Assembly (NCBI GenBank): GCA_023453795.1
Contig: JAEXSP010000034.1
Span: 62,001-126,000, forward strand
Length of the DNA stretch: 64,000 nt
Origin: Bacillota bacterium
Lineage (GTDB): Bacteria > Bacillota > Clostridia > Acetivibrionales > JAEXSP01
Reading direction: 5' to 3'
A program made the translations under genes and the position numbers. Below the pieces are notes generated by a model, which saw nothing but the letters and a program-made list of their open reading frames with translations, was not told the DNA's origin and made no database searches. Positions 9,163 to 17,769 of the stretch are shown here, one piece after another. Position 1 is the stretch's first letter. Every line of letters begins with the position of its first letter.

Positions 9163-9816
9163 ATGTTTACAGGAATAATAGAGGAACTGGGTACTGTGAA
9201 GGAGATTGCAAACGAAAACAAATCAATAAAGCTTTCGATAAGCTGCTCCGGGATTCTGGTTGATGTAAAGCTGGGAGACAGCATAGCTGTTAACGGAATA
9301 TGCCTTACGGTATCAGCTAAAGGAGGCAGTTGGTTTTCGGCGGACGTAATGCCGGAGACATTTAAAAAAACATGCATCGGCAAGCTAAATATTTCGGACC
9401 GTGTTAATCTTGAAAGAGCATTAAGACTATCGGACCGGCTCGGAGGACATATTGTAAGCGGACATATCGACGGTACAGGGATTGTATCGGGAAGGAAGGA
9501 GGATGAAAACGCTGTATGGCTGACCGTTAAAGCTTCAAGTGAAATCCTGCGGCATATAGTTATGAAAGGCTCGGTAGCTTTGGATGGAACAAGCCTTACA
9601 GTTGCGTATGTTGATGAAGCGTGCTTTAAAGTGTCGTTGATACCTTTTACAGCCGGGGTAACTACCTTAGGTGACAGAAAAGTTGGAGATTGTATAAATA
9701 TTGAGTGCGATGTTATAGGCAAATATGTAGAAAAGCTTTTAAAAAGTCCGATTGAGAACCAGAGTTCTAAAGAAGATATAACAATGGACCTTTTACGGGA
9801 AAATGGCTTCATATAA
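9163..9816 (+). CDS. ribE: Riboflavin synthase alpha subunit
   Basis: Dismutates two 6,7-dimethyl-8-ribityllumazine molecules to riboflavin. The 217 residues form two lumazine-binding barrels: MFTGIIEELG at the start with VNGICLTV, and the second repeat from about 98 (GHIVSGHIDGTG, LDGTSLTV). It lies 36 bp downstream of ribD with an aaaggaga RBS. Its end overlaps the longest possible reading frame of the next gene, but not that gene's chosen start. Named ribE here (ribC in some species). Confidence 0.96.
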   Translation: MFTGIIEELGTVKEIANENKSIKLSISCSGILVDVKLGDSIAVNGICLTVSAKGGSWFSADVMPETFKKTCIGKLNISDRVNLERALRLSDRLGGHIVSGHIDGTGIVSGRKEDENAVWLTVKASSEILRHIVMKGSVALDGTSLTVAYVDEACFKVSLIPFTAGVTTLGDRKVGDCINIECDVIGKYVEKLLKSPIENQSSKEDITMDLLRENGFI

Positions 9817-9856
9817 ATTATTAGGATATAGATGGAAAGCTGGGGAGGGATTGTTA

Positions 9857-11062
9857 ATGAGATTTAATACTATTGAAGAAGCTTTAGAGGATATTAAGCT
9901 GGGGAAAATGATAATAGTTGTTGATGATGAGGATAGGGAGAATGAGGGTGATCTCCTGATGGCGGCTGAAAAGGTGACTCCCGAGAGCATAAACTTTATG
10001 GCTACTAACGGCAGAGGAATGATATGCGCTCCGCTTACAGAGGAACGGGCAAAGGCGCTGGAGCTTAACCTGATGGTTGATAGAAATACCGAAAACATGA
10101 GGACGGCATTTACCGTTACAGTGGATCACAAAAGTTCCTCTACCGGAATATCGGTTTTTGAAAGAGCCAAAACGATTAAAGAACTGATCAATCCAGGTTC
10201 TTCCGGCAGCGATTTCGTAAGGCCCGGGCATATATTTCCTCTGATTGCGAGGTCCGGCGGCGTACTGGAGCGTGCTGGACACACTGAAGCGGCTGTAGAT
10301 ATTGCAGGAATAGCCGGGCTTTATCCGGCTGGGGTCATATGCGAGATTATGAATTATGACGGAACTATGGCAAGAGTGCCGCAGCTGATTGAGTTCTCTG
10401 AGGTTCATAAGCTTAAGATCATAACGGTTGCTGATTTGATCAAATACCGGAGGACTGCCGAAAAGCACGTTAAGATGGCAGCCAGGGCTAAACTTCCTAC
10501 AGAATACGGCGATTTTGAGATAATTGCATTTGAGAATACCGCAAAGGGTGAACACCATGTAGCGCTTGTGAAAGGCGAAATTATTGACCCTGAGGAGCCG
10601 GTTCTTGTAAGGGTGCATTCGGAATGCCTGACCGGGGATGCCTTTCACTCACAGAGATGTGATTGCGGGGAACAGCTTGATGCCGCGTTAAGACAGATCA
10701 GCAATGAAGGGAAAGGGGTACTTCTATATATGCGCCAAGAGGGCCGGGGCATAGGACTTGTTAATAAAATAAGAGCATACGAGCTTCAGGATAAAGGTAA
10801 GGACACCGTTGAAGCAAATGAACTTTTGGGTTTTGCCCCAGACCTTAGAGAATACGGAACGGGCGCACAGATTCTTTACGATTTGGGAATAAGAAAAATT
10901 CGCCTATTGACGAATAATCCCAAAAAAGTGGTCGGATTAAGCGGCTATGGGCTTGAAGTCGTGGAAAGGGTTCCTATACAAATGGCAGTAAAAGAGGCTA
11001 ATGAATTCTATATGAAAACAAAAAAAGAAAAAATGGGACATATTCTAAGTGAATTATATTAA
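9857..11062 (+). CDS. ribBA: Bifunctional DHBP synthase / GTP cyclohydrolase II RibBA
   Basis: Provides both precursors of the pathway: 3,4-dihydroxy-2-butanone 4-phosphate from ribulose 5-phosphate (N-terminal half) and the first GTP-derived intermediate (C-terminal half). The DHBP half shows VVDDEDRENEGDL, GHIFPL and HTEAAVDIA. The GCHII half shows the zinc ligands C...C-x-C in SECLTGDAFHSQRCDCG and QEGRGIGL. I place the start at ATG 9857 (401 residues) because tggggaggg at 9841-9849 is well spaced; an in-frame ATG at 9803 would overlap ribE and add 18 unconserved residues. Confidence 0.96.
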   Translation: MRFNTIEEALEDIKLGKMIIVVDDEDRENEGDLLMAAEKVTPESINFMATNGRGMICAPLTEERAKALELNLMVDRNTENMRTAFTVTVDHKSSSTGISVFERAKTIKELINPGSSGSDFVRPGHIFPLIARSGGVLERAGHTEAAVDIAGIAGLYPAGVICEIMNYDGTMARVPQLIEFSEVHKLKIITVADLIKYRRTAEKHVKMAARAKLPTEYGDFEIIAFENTAKGEHHVALVKGEIIDPEEPVLVRVHSECLTGDAFHSQRCDCGEQLDAALRQISNEGKGVLLYMRQEGRGIGLVNKIRAYELQDKGKDTVEANELLGFAPDLREYGTGAQILYDLGIRKIRLLTNNPKKVVGLSGYGLEVVERVPIQMAVKEANEFYMKTKKEKMGHILSELY

Positions 11063-11093
11063 TCTTAAATAAATAACAGGAGGATGCGACTAT

Positions 11094-11561
11094 ATGAATA
11101 CAAAAATATTTGAAGGAAACTTAATAGCAAAAGGGTTGAGATTTGGGGTTGTAACCGGACGGTTCAACGAATTTATAAGCAGTAAGCTGCTGGGGGGCGC
11201 AATTGACGGTCTGGTAAGGCATGGAGCGGATGAAGCGGACATTGAAGTCGCTTGGGTTCCGGGGGCATTTGAAATTCCCCTTGCAGCACAGAAAATGGCT
11301 GTATCCGGCAAGTATGATGCAATAATTTGCGTTGGTGCAGTAATAAGAGGTTCCACACCTCATTTTGACTACGTTGCAAGCGAGGTTTCAAAAGGGATTG
11401 CCAGGATTAGTCTTGATGCCGGAATACCTGTGATATTCGGAGTTTTGACTACCGATACGATCGAACAGGCAATAGAACGGGCCGGGACAAAGGCTGGAAA
11501 TAAAGGCTATGATGCGGCCGTTACTGCAATAGAGATGGCAAATCTGATAAAACAGCTGTAG
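11094..11561 (+). CDS. ribH: 6,7-dimethyl-8-ribityllumazine synthase
   Basis: Condenses the RibBA and RibD products to lumazine, the substrate of riboflavin synthase. At 155 residues it is of normal length. Family motifs are visible: VTGRFNEFIS, WVPGAFEIPL, ICVGAVIRGSTPHFDYVASEVSKGI (with the catalytic His) and FGVLTTDT. The RBS is aggagga about 9 bases before ATG. It is the last gene of the rib operon; a convergent pfkA follows. Confidence 0.97.
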   Translation: MNTKIFEGNLIAKGLRFGVVTGRFNEFISSKLLGGAIDGLVRHGADEADIEVAWVPGAFEIPLAAQKMAVSGKYDAIICVGAVIRGSTPHFDYVASEVSKGIARISLDAGIPVIFGVLTTDTIEQAIERAGTKAGNKGYDAAVTAIEMANLIKQL

Positions 11562-11618
11562 TGTTAAGTTTCTAAAGGTTAAACTCCCATGAATTAAAAA
11601 GCTGCCGACAAAAGTGTT

Positions 11619-11647
11619 TAAGGCCTGTGTAATAAACACAGACCTTG
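11619..11647. terminator. Bidirectional terminator-like hairpin between ribH and pfkA
   Basis: aaggcctgtgt (11619-11629 region) pairs with acacagacctt across an aataa loop with one mismatch. It lies between the convergent stop codons of ribH and pfkA. T-runs are short, so efficiency is uncertain. Confidence 0.5.
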
Positions 11648-11682
11648 AATATTTGAAATAATGAGTATATAGTAAATCAATA

Positions 11683-12654
11683 TTATAGTGACAATATCTT
11701 ACTCAATTCTATCATATCATCATCAATGTCCTTCTTCATAGCCAGGGCTTCATTGATTTCGATGCCCACGACCTTGCTGTCCTTTAGTGCGATAACCTGA
11801 TTATAAATTCCGTTTTTCAGTAATTCTGTTGCTTTGGCGCCCATCTGGCTTGCTATTACCCTGTCACGGACGGTAGGGCTTCCGCCTCTCTGTATATGTC
11901 CGAGTATGGTAGCTCTTGCCTCAATGTCGGTAACTTCCTCTAGCTTCTTTGCTACTTCTATAGCACCGCCGACACCTTCTGCGATTATAACAATATAATG
12001 CTTTTTGCCCCTGTTTCTGCCCTCAATGATAGGCTTTATGATGTCTGTGTCAAAATCAAAAGGCTTTTCCGGCAGTATGATTACCTCTGCTCCACAGGCG
12101 ATTCCAACATTTAATGCGATGTAACCCGCATTTCTTCCCATAACCTCGAGGACGCTGCAGCGTTCATGGGAATAAGCAGTATCTCGAATTTTGTCAAGGG
12201 CATCCTGTACGGTATTCAATGCGGTGTCATAGCCTATTGTGTACTCGGAGCAGCCGATATCATTATCAATAGTTCCGGGTATTCCCATTACCTTTAAGCC
12301 GTACTTGCTCAAATCCCTTGCGCCTCTGAAGGAGCCGTCCCCACCGATGACTACCAGTGCGTCGATTCCGAAAACCTTCGCCATTGCAACGCCCTTCTTG
12401 ACACCGTCTTCAGTTTTAAACGGCAGGCAGCGTGCTGTCTGCAGAACTGTTCCGCCCCTATGTATGATGTCGGAAACGTTCCTCAGGCTCATGTCAAAAA
12501 TATCCCCGCTGATTAGTCCGTTATAGCCTTTTCTTATTCCTACCACCTTAAATCCATGGTGAATCCCTGTTCTTACAACAGCCCTTATTGCTGCATTCAT
12601 ACCAGGTGCATCTCCGCCGCTGGTTAATACGCCAATCGTTTTAATTTCGTCCAT
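11683..12654 (-). CDS. pfkA: ATP-dependent 6-phosphofructokinase
   Basis: Phosphorylates fructose 6-phosphate in glycolysis. The 323-residue length is typical of the bacterial homotetramer. Motifs read in order: GVLTSGGDAPGMN (ATP site), GGDGSFRGA, with Gly at the position that marks ATP rather than PPi use, the catalytic GIPGTIDNDI, the substrate-binding EVMGRNAGYIAL, and a C-terminal LGHIQRGGSP. The start is ATG with cggaggt upstream on the minus strand. It is monocistronic, convergent with ribH and divergent from the chemoreceptor gene. Confidence 0.97.
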   Translation of the reverse strand: MDEIKTIGVLTSGGDAPGMNAAIRAVVRTGIHHGFKVVGIRKGYNGLISGDIFDMSLRNVSDIIHRGGTVLQTARCLPFKTEDGVKKGVAMAKVFGIDALVVIGGDGSFRGARDLSKYGLKVMGIPGTIDNDIGCSEYTIGYDTALNTVQDALDKIRDTAYSHERCSVLEVMGRNAGYIALNVGIACGAEVIILPEKPFDFDTDIIKPIIEGRNRGKKHYIVIIAEGVGGAIEVAKKLEEVTDIEARATILGHIQRGGSPTVRDRVIASQMGAKATELLKNGIYNQVIALKDSKVVGIEINEALAMKKDIDDDMIELSKILSL

Positions 12655-13158
12655 AGCTAAATACCTCCGTCAGTTCAAACCTGCAATTTTTGTTATCAAT
12701 TCTATCATCATCGTAAAAATAAATACTTTAATGCTAAAATTAGCTTTGCGCCTGATTCTACATTGCTTCGCCTTATTTCTTCATAGTAATTATAATTGTT
12801 TTTTGAAGCAGTAACAATATATTTGTTTTATGAATATTTTGCTGCAAAAAAAAATCATATTTGGCAAGGTAATTGCATTAGTATAGTGTTTCCCAAATAA
12901 CCCCGTGTGAGTCGTTTAAAAACCCTAACCCCAAGGATATTACTGCTATACCGCTTTTTTATATTTGTATGCCGACTTGATATTAAGGGTAAAATATGAT
13001 AAAATTTTTGCGTAGTACACAATTTATTTCACTTCTCGGTGAGATATCTGATAAGAAAAATTCCCATTTTAATGCAAAATTAATAGTTATTATTGTAGCA
13101 CAAGAAACAGTTATTTGTTGTAATCAAAGTAGAAATCGAAACAATTGGAGGAGCATTT
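12655..13158. other. 504-bp divergent intergenic region, pfkA / chemoreceptor
   Basis: AT-rich and without a plausible gene: the one short frame inside it overlaps the chemoreceptor out of frame. The right side holds a promoter for the chemoreceptor, described separately. I checked for c-di-GMP riboswitch cores and did not recognise one. The pfkA promoter must lie in the left part but is not clear by eye. Confidence 0.4.
12977..13005 (+). promoter_or_regulatory. Probable sigma-A promoter of the chemoreceptor gene
   Basis: ttgata (12977-12982) and taaaat (13000-13005) with a 17-bp spacer, about 150 bp before the ATG. A gccga just upstream partly resembles a motility-sigma -10, but no matching -35 is seen. 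Confidence 0.5.
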
Positions 13159-14853
13159 ATGAAGCTGAAATGGAAACTTGTACTATGCATATTTACTACT
13201 GTACTTATTATGACCATAAGCCTGGTGTTAGTATTTCAAAAAGGAATTACCAGTGTGATTAATAATGACTTTGAGGATAAGGTTGAGATTAGCAGTACTC
13301 TTGGTATGAGCATTTTGGAGGATCACTACCCTGGACCTTGGGAAGTAAAAGAAGGTAAACTGTTCAAGGGGGGCGTGTTGATAAATAGTGACTTTACGGT
13401 GCCGAATTTTTTGAAAAAACAGGCAGGTATTGTATCTGCTATCTTTTTAAAAAACACCAGTATTTCGACAAGTATAGAAACTGATCAGGGAAAAAGTGTT
13501 ACCGGAAACAAAGCGGATTCTGCTGTAGTTGAAAAGGTAATCGGTAATGGTGAGAAATTTAAGGGCAAAGTTACGATAAATGGAGAAGTATATAAAACAC
13601 TCTATAGGCCCATTCAAGATGACAACGGAAAAAATATTGGTATGTGGTTTGTGGGTATAAATAATACAGAGAAACTATCTTCCGTAAAACCGATTTTTAC
13701 TCAAATTCTTATCTTGGTATGTGTTATACTGATTCTTGGAAGTATATTTGCATTTGCTATAGGGGAAATGATTGCTGTTGTATTGAGGGGGCTTATGAAG
13801 GATGTTCAGGTTATTGCCTCAGGTAATTTTACAAAGATGGTTTCAGACAAATTTCTTAAAAGGAAAGATGAAATCGGCAATATTGCTCAAGCTGTTGAGC
13901 ATATGAGAATATCAATCAAGGATATCATTTCGAGCATTATAAATAAAACAGACAATATTGAACAAACTATACAAACTACAGTTAATGAAGTGAATATGCT
14001 GCAGGGAGATATTGAGGCCATATCGGCTGTAACTCAAGAGCTTGCCGCAGGTACTGAGGAAACTGCCGCCGGTACAGAGGAGATGAATGCTACATCACAC
14101 GACATTGAATATACAATTGGTGAAGTGTCCGACAAAGCTAAAGGCGGTATGAAAACAGCCGGAGAAATCAGGGTACGAGCCGAAGAGCTTAAAATAAGCG
14201 CAACGCATTCTAAAGAAAGCGCAAACAATGTATATAACCGTACACATGAGAGTTTAAATCTGTCAATTGAAAAGGCAAAATCTATAGAACAGGTTAAGCA
14301 GCTTACAGATGCAATAATGGCTATATCCTCTCAGACAAATCTTCTTGCACTGAATGCAGCTATAGAAGCGGCACGTGCAGGTGAATCGGGCAAAGGTTTC
14401 GCAGTTGTTGCTGAGGAAATAAGAAAGCTTGCGGAGGATTCCAAAAATACGGTCGGTAAAATACAGAAGGTGGTAGAGGAAGTAACGGTATCTGTTGAAC
14501 GGCTTATAAATGACTCGGGAGAAATACTGGAGTTTGTTGACGGACAGGTAATCAAGGACTATGATTTAATGGTAAAAACAGGTGAGCAGTATAGTCTTGA
14601 TGCAGATTGTATAAATAATCTGATGAGCAGTTTTGCATCATCCTCAGAGAATTTGCATGAATCGGTAGATAGTGTGATTAAAGCGATTGATGAGATTACA
14701 CGAGCTTCAAACGAAGGAGCTGAGGGCTCTACCAATATTGCACAAAAATTGGTGTCAATATTAAATAAGTCTAATGAGGTAGTAAGACAGGCAAACATTA
14801 CAAGAGACAGCTCGCTTGAATTGAATGAAAAAGTAAAGCAGTTTAAAGTATAA
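13159..14853 (+). CDS. Methyl-accepting chemotaxis protein with single Cache-type sensor
   Basis: A 564-residue transmembrane chemoreceptor feeding CheA/CheW. Layout: TM1 (about 5-26), extracellular sensor of about 150 residues resembling a single-Cache fold (MSILEDHYPGPWEVKEGKLFKG), TM2 (about 178-202), HAMP (about 203-258), then the long cytoplasmic four-helix hairpin. The hairpin tip is ISSQTNLLALNAAIEAARAG at about 391-410. Gln/Glu pairs in QELAAGTEETAAGTEEMNA look like methylation sites. The ATG at 13159 is preceded by ttggagga. No che genes are adjacent; the ligand is unknown. Confidence 0.93.
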   Translation: MKLKWKLVLCIFTTVLIMTISLVLVFQKGITSVINNDFEDKVEISSTLGMSILEDHYPGPWEVKEGKLFKGGVLINSDFTVPNFLKKQAGIVSAIFLKNTSISTSIETDQGKSVTGNKADSAVVEKVIGNGEKFKGKVTINGEVYKTLYRPIQDDNGKNIGMWFVGINNTEKLSSVKPIFTQILILVCVILILGSIFAFAIGEMIAVVLRGLMKDVQVIASGNFTKMVSDKFLKRKDEIGNIAQAVEHMRISIKDIISSIINKTDNIEQTIQTTVNEVNMLQGDIEAISAVTQELAAGTEETAAGTEEMNATSHDIEYTIGEVSDKAKGGMKTAGEIRVRAEELKISATHSKESANNVYNRTHESLNLSIEKAKSIEQVKQLTDAIMAISSQTNLLALNAAIEAARAGESGKGFAVVAEEIRKLAEDSKNTVGKIQKVVEEVTVSVERLINDSGEILEFVDGQVIKDYDLMVKTGEQYSLDADCINNLMSSFASSSENLHESVDSVIKAIDEITRASNEGAEGSTNIAQKLVSILNKSNEVVRQANITRDSSLELNEKVKQFKV

Positions 14854-14877
14854 ATTAAGAATCCCCTTTTCAAAGTT

Positions 14878-14920
14878 CAGCCCAAAGCCGTTTGATTTAG
14901 TGCGGTTTTGGGCTGTTTTT
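14878..14920 (+). terminator. Intrinsic terminator of the chemoreceptor gene
   Basis: cagcccaaa (from 14878) pairs with ttttgggctg (to 14915), extended by gccg/gcgg inside, and is followed by five T (14916-14920). Confidence 0.85.
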
Positions 14921-15052
14921 AATAGCAAGCTGCTTTACGGATGCTATATGAATGAATAAAGACACAGAACTTTGAACTAAGTATATTGACTTTTTATTTC
15001 ATGTGTAATAAAATACTTACATATGAAAAATATTTTTTTGGAGGTATTTATT

Positions 15053-15286
15053 ATGGATCTAGGTATAGGTGATGGAATTAAATTTCAAGTAGGTGGGGGC
15101 GGTAAAACGACAGACCAATTGTTTGCACTTGGTGTTGTTGGTGCTGTTTTATGTGGAGTTGTTCTTGTTGTAGGTATTCTTTACTTTATCAGGATGGAGA
15201 TGATAAGAATGGAAATGAAAAGGGAATTCTCAAAATTGAACGATAAGGTTGATTCCATTGCCAAAACACTTAAGGAAGTTGAATGA
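15053..15286 (+). CDS. Small single-pass membrane protein coupled to an ArsR regulator
   Basis: A 77-residue protein of unknown function: a Gly-rich N-terminus (GIGDGIKFQVGGGGKTTDQ), one membrane helix (about residues 23-45, LGVVGAVLCGVVLVVGILYF) and a short charged cytoplasmic coiled-coil tail (REFSKLNDKVDSIAKTL). The ATG at 15053 is chosen because ggaggt lies at 15040-15045; an in-frame ATG at 15023 has no RBS. The stop overlaps the ATG of the following ArsR-type gene (ATGA), so the two are translationally coupled. The pair may form a membrane sensor/effector with its own repressor, which is inference. Confidence 0.7.
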   Translation: MDLGIGDGIKFQVGGGGKTTDQLFALGVVGAVLCGVVLVVGILYFIRMEMIRMEMKREFSKLNDKVDSIAKTLKEVE

Positions 15287-15642
15287 GTATGGGGGATTCC
15301 GAAAATAAACTTAGTTCTGACTTAATCTCGGGAGATGAATTGGTCAAGTTTTTTGATGCACTCTCTAATCCTATAAGAATAAAGATTTTGGCTGTGTTAA
15401 GAGACAAAAGGCAGCATGTCAGTGAGCTGGCGCGTAAGGTAAACATCAGCAGGCCGCTGTTATATATGCACCTGCAAAAGCTGGAAATTGCCAAGCTTGT
15501 TAAAAGCAATATGGAAATTTCGGATGATGGTAAGGCAATGAAGTTTTACGATATTAATGAGTTTGAAATACAAGTGACGCCCGAATTATTAAAAAAAGCT
15601 TCTGAAACCATATCAAAAGATAACTCCTCTCCTCGCACTTGA
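15283..15642 (+). CDS. ArsR-type winged-helix transcriptional regulator
   Basis: A 119-residue DNA-binding protein. The winged helix-turn-helix spans about residues 17-85: FFDALSNPIRIKILAVL (helices 1-2), HVSELARKVNISRPLLYMHLQKLE (recognition region), then a wing ISDDGKAMKFYDI. I see no Cys pair as in metal-sensing ArsR proteins. The start is the ATG that overlaps the previous stop; ATG 15289 is an alternative giving 117 residues. It probably autoregulates the two-gene operon, perhaps with the membrane protein controlling its activity, as for other ArsR/membrane-protein pairs. The inducer is unknown. Confidence 0.85.
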   Translation: MSMGDSENKLSSDLISGDELVKFFDALSNPIRIKILAVLRDKRQHVSELARKVNISRPLLYMHLQKLEIAKLVKSNMEISDDGKAMKFYDINEFEIQVTPELLKKASETISKDNSSPRT

Positions 15643-15706
15643 AAACTGTACTTGTTTTATTTATAATTAATTAGCTTGGAATAGTTCTGGTGTAAGGGGT
15701 ATTCAC

Positions 15707-17626
15707 TTGGGGAAAAGATTATTTATTACAGAAAAACCGTCAGTAGCGGCAAGCTTTGCAAGTGTTCTTGGATTGGACATCTCCAAGAGTGACAGAGGCA
15801 GAGGTTATGCCGAGTCCGAAAGTACTATTGTCACCTGGTGTTATGGACACCTCATTACAATGGCATATCCTGATGCCTATAACCCGGCCTATAAGGAATG
15901 GAAAGTCGAAGATCTGCCCATAATTCCCGATGAATATAAATACATAGTTATTGACGAGCGAGGAATAGGAAAACAGTTTGATGTTGTCAACAAACTCCTG
16001 TGCAGGGAGGATGTTGACGTTATCTATGCCTGTACCGACAGCGGACGTGAGGGAGAGTACATATACAGACTTGTTTACAATCAGAGCGGCAGCAGAAAAC
16101 CGTCGAAACGAGTGTGGATATCATCTCAGACTGAAGATGCCATAAAAAAAGGGATCGATACGGCTAAAGACATAAGTGAATACGATGATCTTTCCAAAGC
16201 TGCTTACAGCAGGGCCAAAGAGGATTGGCTTTTCGGCATGAACTTCAGCAGGATTTATACCTGTCAATACGGCAGGAGGCTGTCAAATCACCTGAAAGAA
16301 AGCAAGTCTTCCGTTATAGCTATAGGAAGGGTTATGACTTGTGTTCTCGGCATAGTTGTCGAAAGAGAACTCGAAATCAGAAACTTTGTGCCAAAAATGC
16401 ATTACGGCATCACGGCAGCTTTTAAAGCTGTTGATTCCGGCATTGCCTATAAGGGGAAATGGCAGCCGGGGAAAAAAAGCAGCAAGCAGACCACTGACAA
16501 TGCTGATGAGGGAGATAAATATATCAGCAAGGAAGAAGCGCTTGAACTTATTGAAAAGTTGAAAGGCCATGAGGGTGTAGTCAAAAAGGTAGAGATAAAG
16601 ACGAAATCGGAACAGCCTCCTCTTCTTTTTAACTTGGCAGAACTCCAGTCAGAGGCGAATAAGAAATTTAAGCTTCCGGTTGATAAAACTCTTGAAATAG
16701 CACAGAGTTTGTATGAAAAGAAGCTTATCTCTTACCCGAGGACTGACAGCAGGGTTATTTCCACAGATGTAGTGGGCGAAATACCAAAGGTTCTAAACGG
16801 ATTGTTCAAAAATTCATCGTTTAAGGCTCATATTCAAAGGATCAAAGAACTTGGGCCCATTAAAATAACCAAAACCACGAAGCGATATGTAGATGATGGA
16901 AAAGTTACCGATCACTATGCCATCATACCCACTTATGTAACCAGTGAGCTTGCAAATATGGAGCCGAATACTAGAGAAGTCTACAACCTCATTGTTAAAA
17001 GGTTTCTGGCTATCTTCTATCCTCCTGCAGAATATAATACCGTGAAGGTTGAAACGCAGGTGGGTGGTGAATTATTTGTCACCAATGCCAAGACTCTTAA
17101 GGAGGCCGGCTGGAAAGAGGTTTATGAAGTTACCTCGCAAAAGGAAGAGGACGAGGTGGAGGATTCATCCATAAGCAAGCTGGTAAAAGGAGAAAAAAGC
17201 AGCGCTGAAGTATTTGAACTTGAGGAGAAGGAAACAAAGCCGCCTTCACGCTACACTGACGGCTCATTAATTATAACAATGGAAAAGGCTGGGAAATTCA
17301 TTGAAAATGAAGAACTGCGGGCGCAGATTAAAACCTGCGGCATCGGCACTTCCGCTACGCGTTCGGGCATTATTAAGAAACTTAAGGACATAGGCTATAT
17401 CAGCATTCATAATAAAACTCAGGTGGTTACGCCTACTCCGAAGGGAGAAGCTATTGTTGACCTGGTCAGAAGTACTGCAAAGGAGCTTTTGAACCCTTCG
17501 CTTACTGCAAGCTGGGAAAAGGGTCTTGTCATGATTGAAAACAGTGAAACCACCGAAACAGTATTCATGGAAAAGCTCCACTCATATATCAAACGAACCA
17601 TCGAAAAGGTGAAAAAGGCAAGGTAA
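15707..17626 (+). CDS. topB: DNA topoisomerase III
   Basis: A type IA topoisomerase that decatenates and relaxes negatively supercoiled DNA. The 639 residues start with a TOPRIM domain (LFITEKPSVAASFASVLG, then ACTDSGREGEYIYRL carrying the acidic Mg2+ site). The catalytic tyrosine is in SYPRTDSR (Tyr343), and CGIGTSATRSGII follows near 543. There is no C-terminal zinc-ribbon tail, consistent with TopB rather than TopA. The start is TTG at 15707 with taagggg upstream; no ATG precedes the conserved ITEKPS. The gene is followed by its own terminator. Confidence 0.95.
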   Translation: MGKRLFITEKPSVAASFASVLGLDISKSDRGRGYAESESTIVTWCYGHLITMAYPDAYNPAYKEWKVEDLPIIPDEYKYIVIDERGIGKQFDVVNKLLCREDVDVIYACTDSGREGEYIYRLVYNQSGSRKPSKRVWISSQTEDAIKKGIDTAKDISEYDDLSKAAYSRAKEDWLFGMNFSRIYTCQYGRRLSNHLKESKSSVIAIGRVMTCVLGIVVERELEIRNFVPKMHYGITAAFKAVDSGIAYKGKWQPGKKSSKQTTDNADEGDKYISKEEALELIEKLKGHEGVVKKVEIKTKSEQPPLLFNLAELQSEANKKFKLPVDKTLEIAQSLYEKKLISYPRTDSRVISTDVVGEIPKVLNGLFKNSSFKAHIQRIKELGPIKITKTTKRYVDDGKVTDHYAIIPTYVTSELANMEPNTREVYNLIVKRFLAIFYPPAEYNTVKVETQVGGELFVTNAKTLKEAGWKEVYEVTSQKEEDEVEDSSISKLVKGEKSSAEVFELEEKETKPPSRYTDGSLIITMEKAGKFIENEELRAQIKTCGIGTSATRSGIIKKLKDIGYISIHNKTQVVTPTPKGEAIVDLVRSTAKELLNPSLTASWEKGLVMIENSETTETVFMEKLHSYIKRTIEKVKKAR

Positions 17627-17643
17627 TAAAAATAATAGTTAGT

Positions 17644-17670
17644 GGTCTGTGCAGAGGTACAGACCTTTTT
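17644..17670 (+). terminator. Intrinsic terminator of topB
   Basis: ggtctgt (17644-17650) pairs with acagacc (17659-17665), followed by ttttt (17666-17670). Confidence 0.85.
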
Positions 17671-17695
17671 AATTGGTACCAAAAGCATACATTAA

Positions 17696-17718
17696 TATGG
17701 TATAATGGACAGAGCAAA
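17696..17718 (+). promoter_or_regulatory. Extended -10 promoter of the histidine kinase operon
   Basis: tatggtataat contains a TGn-TATAAT extended -10 (hexamer 17701-17706). The 23 bases 17696-17718 are identical to 22040-22062 upstream of the ABC-F gene. It lies between the topB terminator and the kinase start. Confidence 0.7.
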
Positions 17719-17769
17719 GCTAGCTGTCATAACAGATCTGACTTGTGTCGGATGGAAACAGAGGTTCCA

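Noticed and set aside
9138..9812. Minus-strand frame of 224 codons across ribE
   Set aside because: Antisense shadow of riboflavin synthase, with no domain features and no RBS.
9884..10648. Minus-strand frame of 254 codons across ribBA
   Set aside because: Antisense to a well conserved bifunctional enzyme; composition is typical of a shadow frame.
12840..13158. c-di-GMP riboswitch upstream of the chemoreceptor
   Set aside because: Such riboswitches often precede clostridial chemotaxis genes, but neither the class I nor class II core could be found by eye.
12996..13262. Small plus-strand frame before the chemoreceptor
   Set aside because: It overlaps the chemoreceptor start in another frame, has no RBS, and covers the promoter hexamer.
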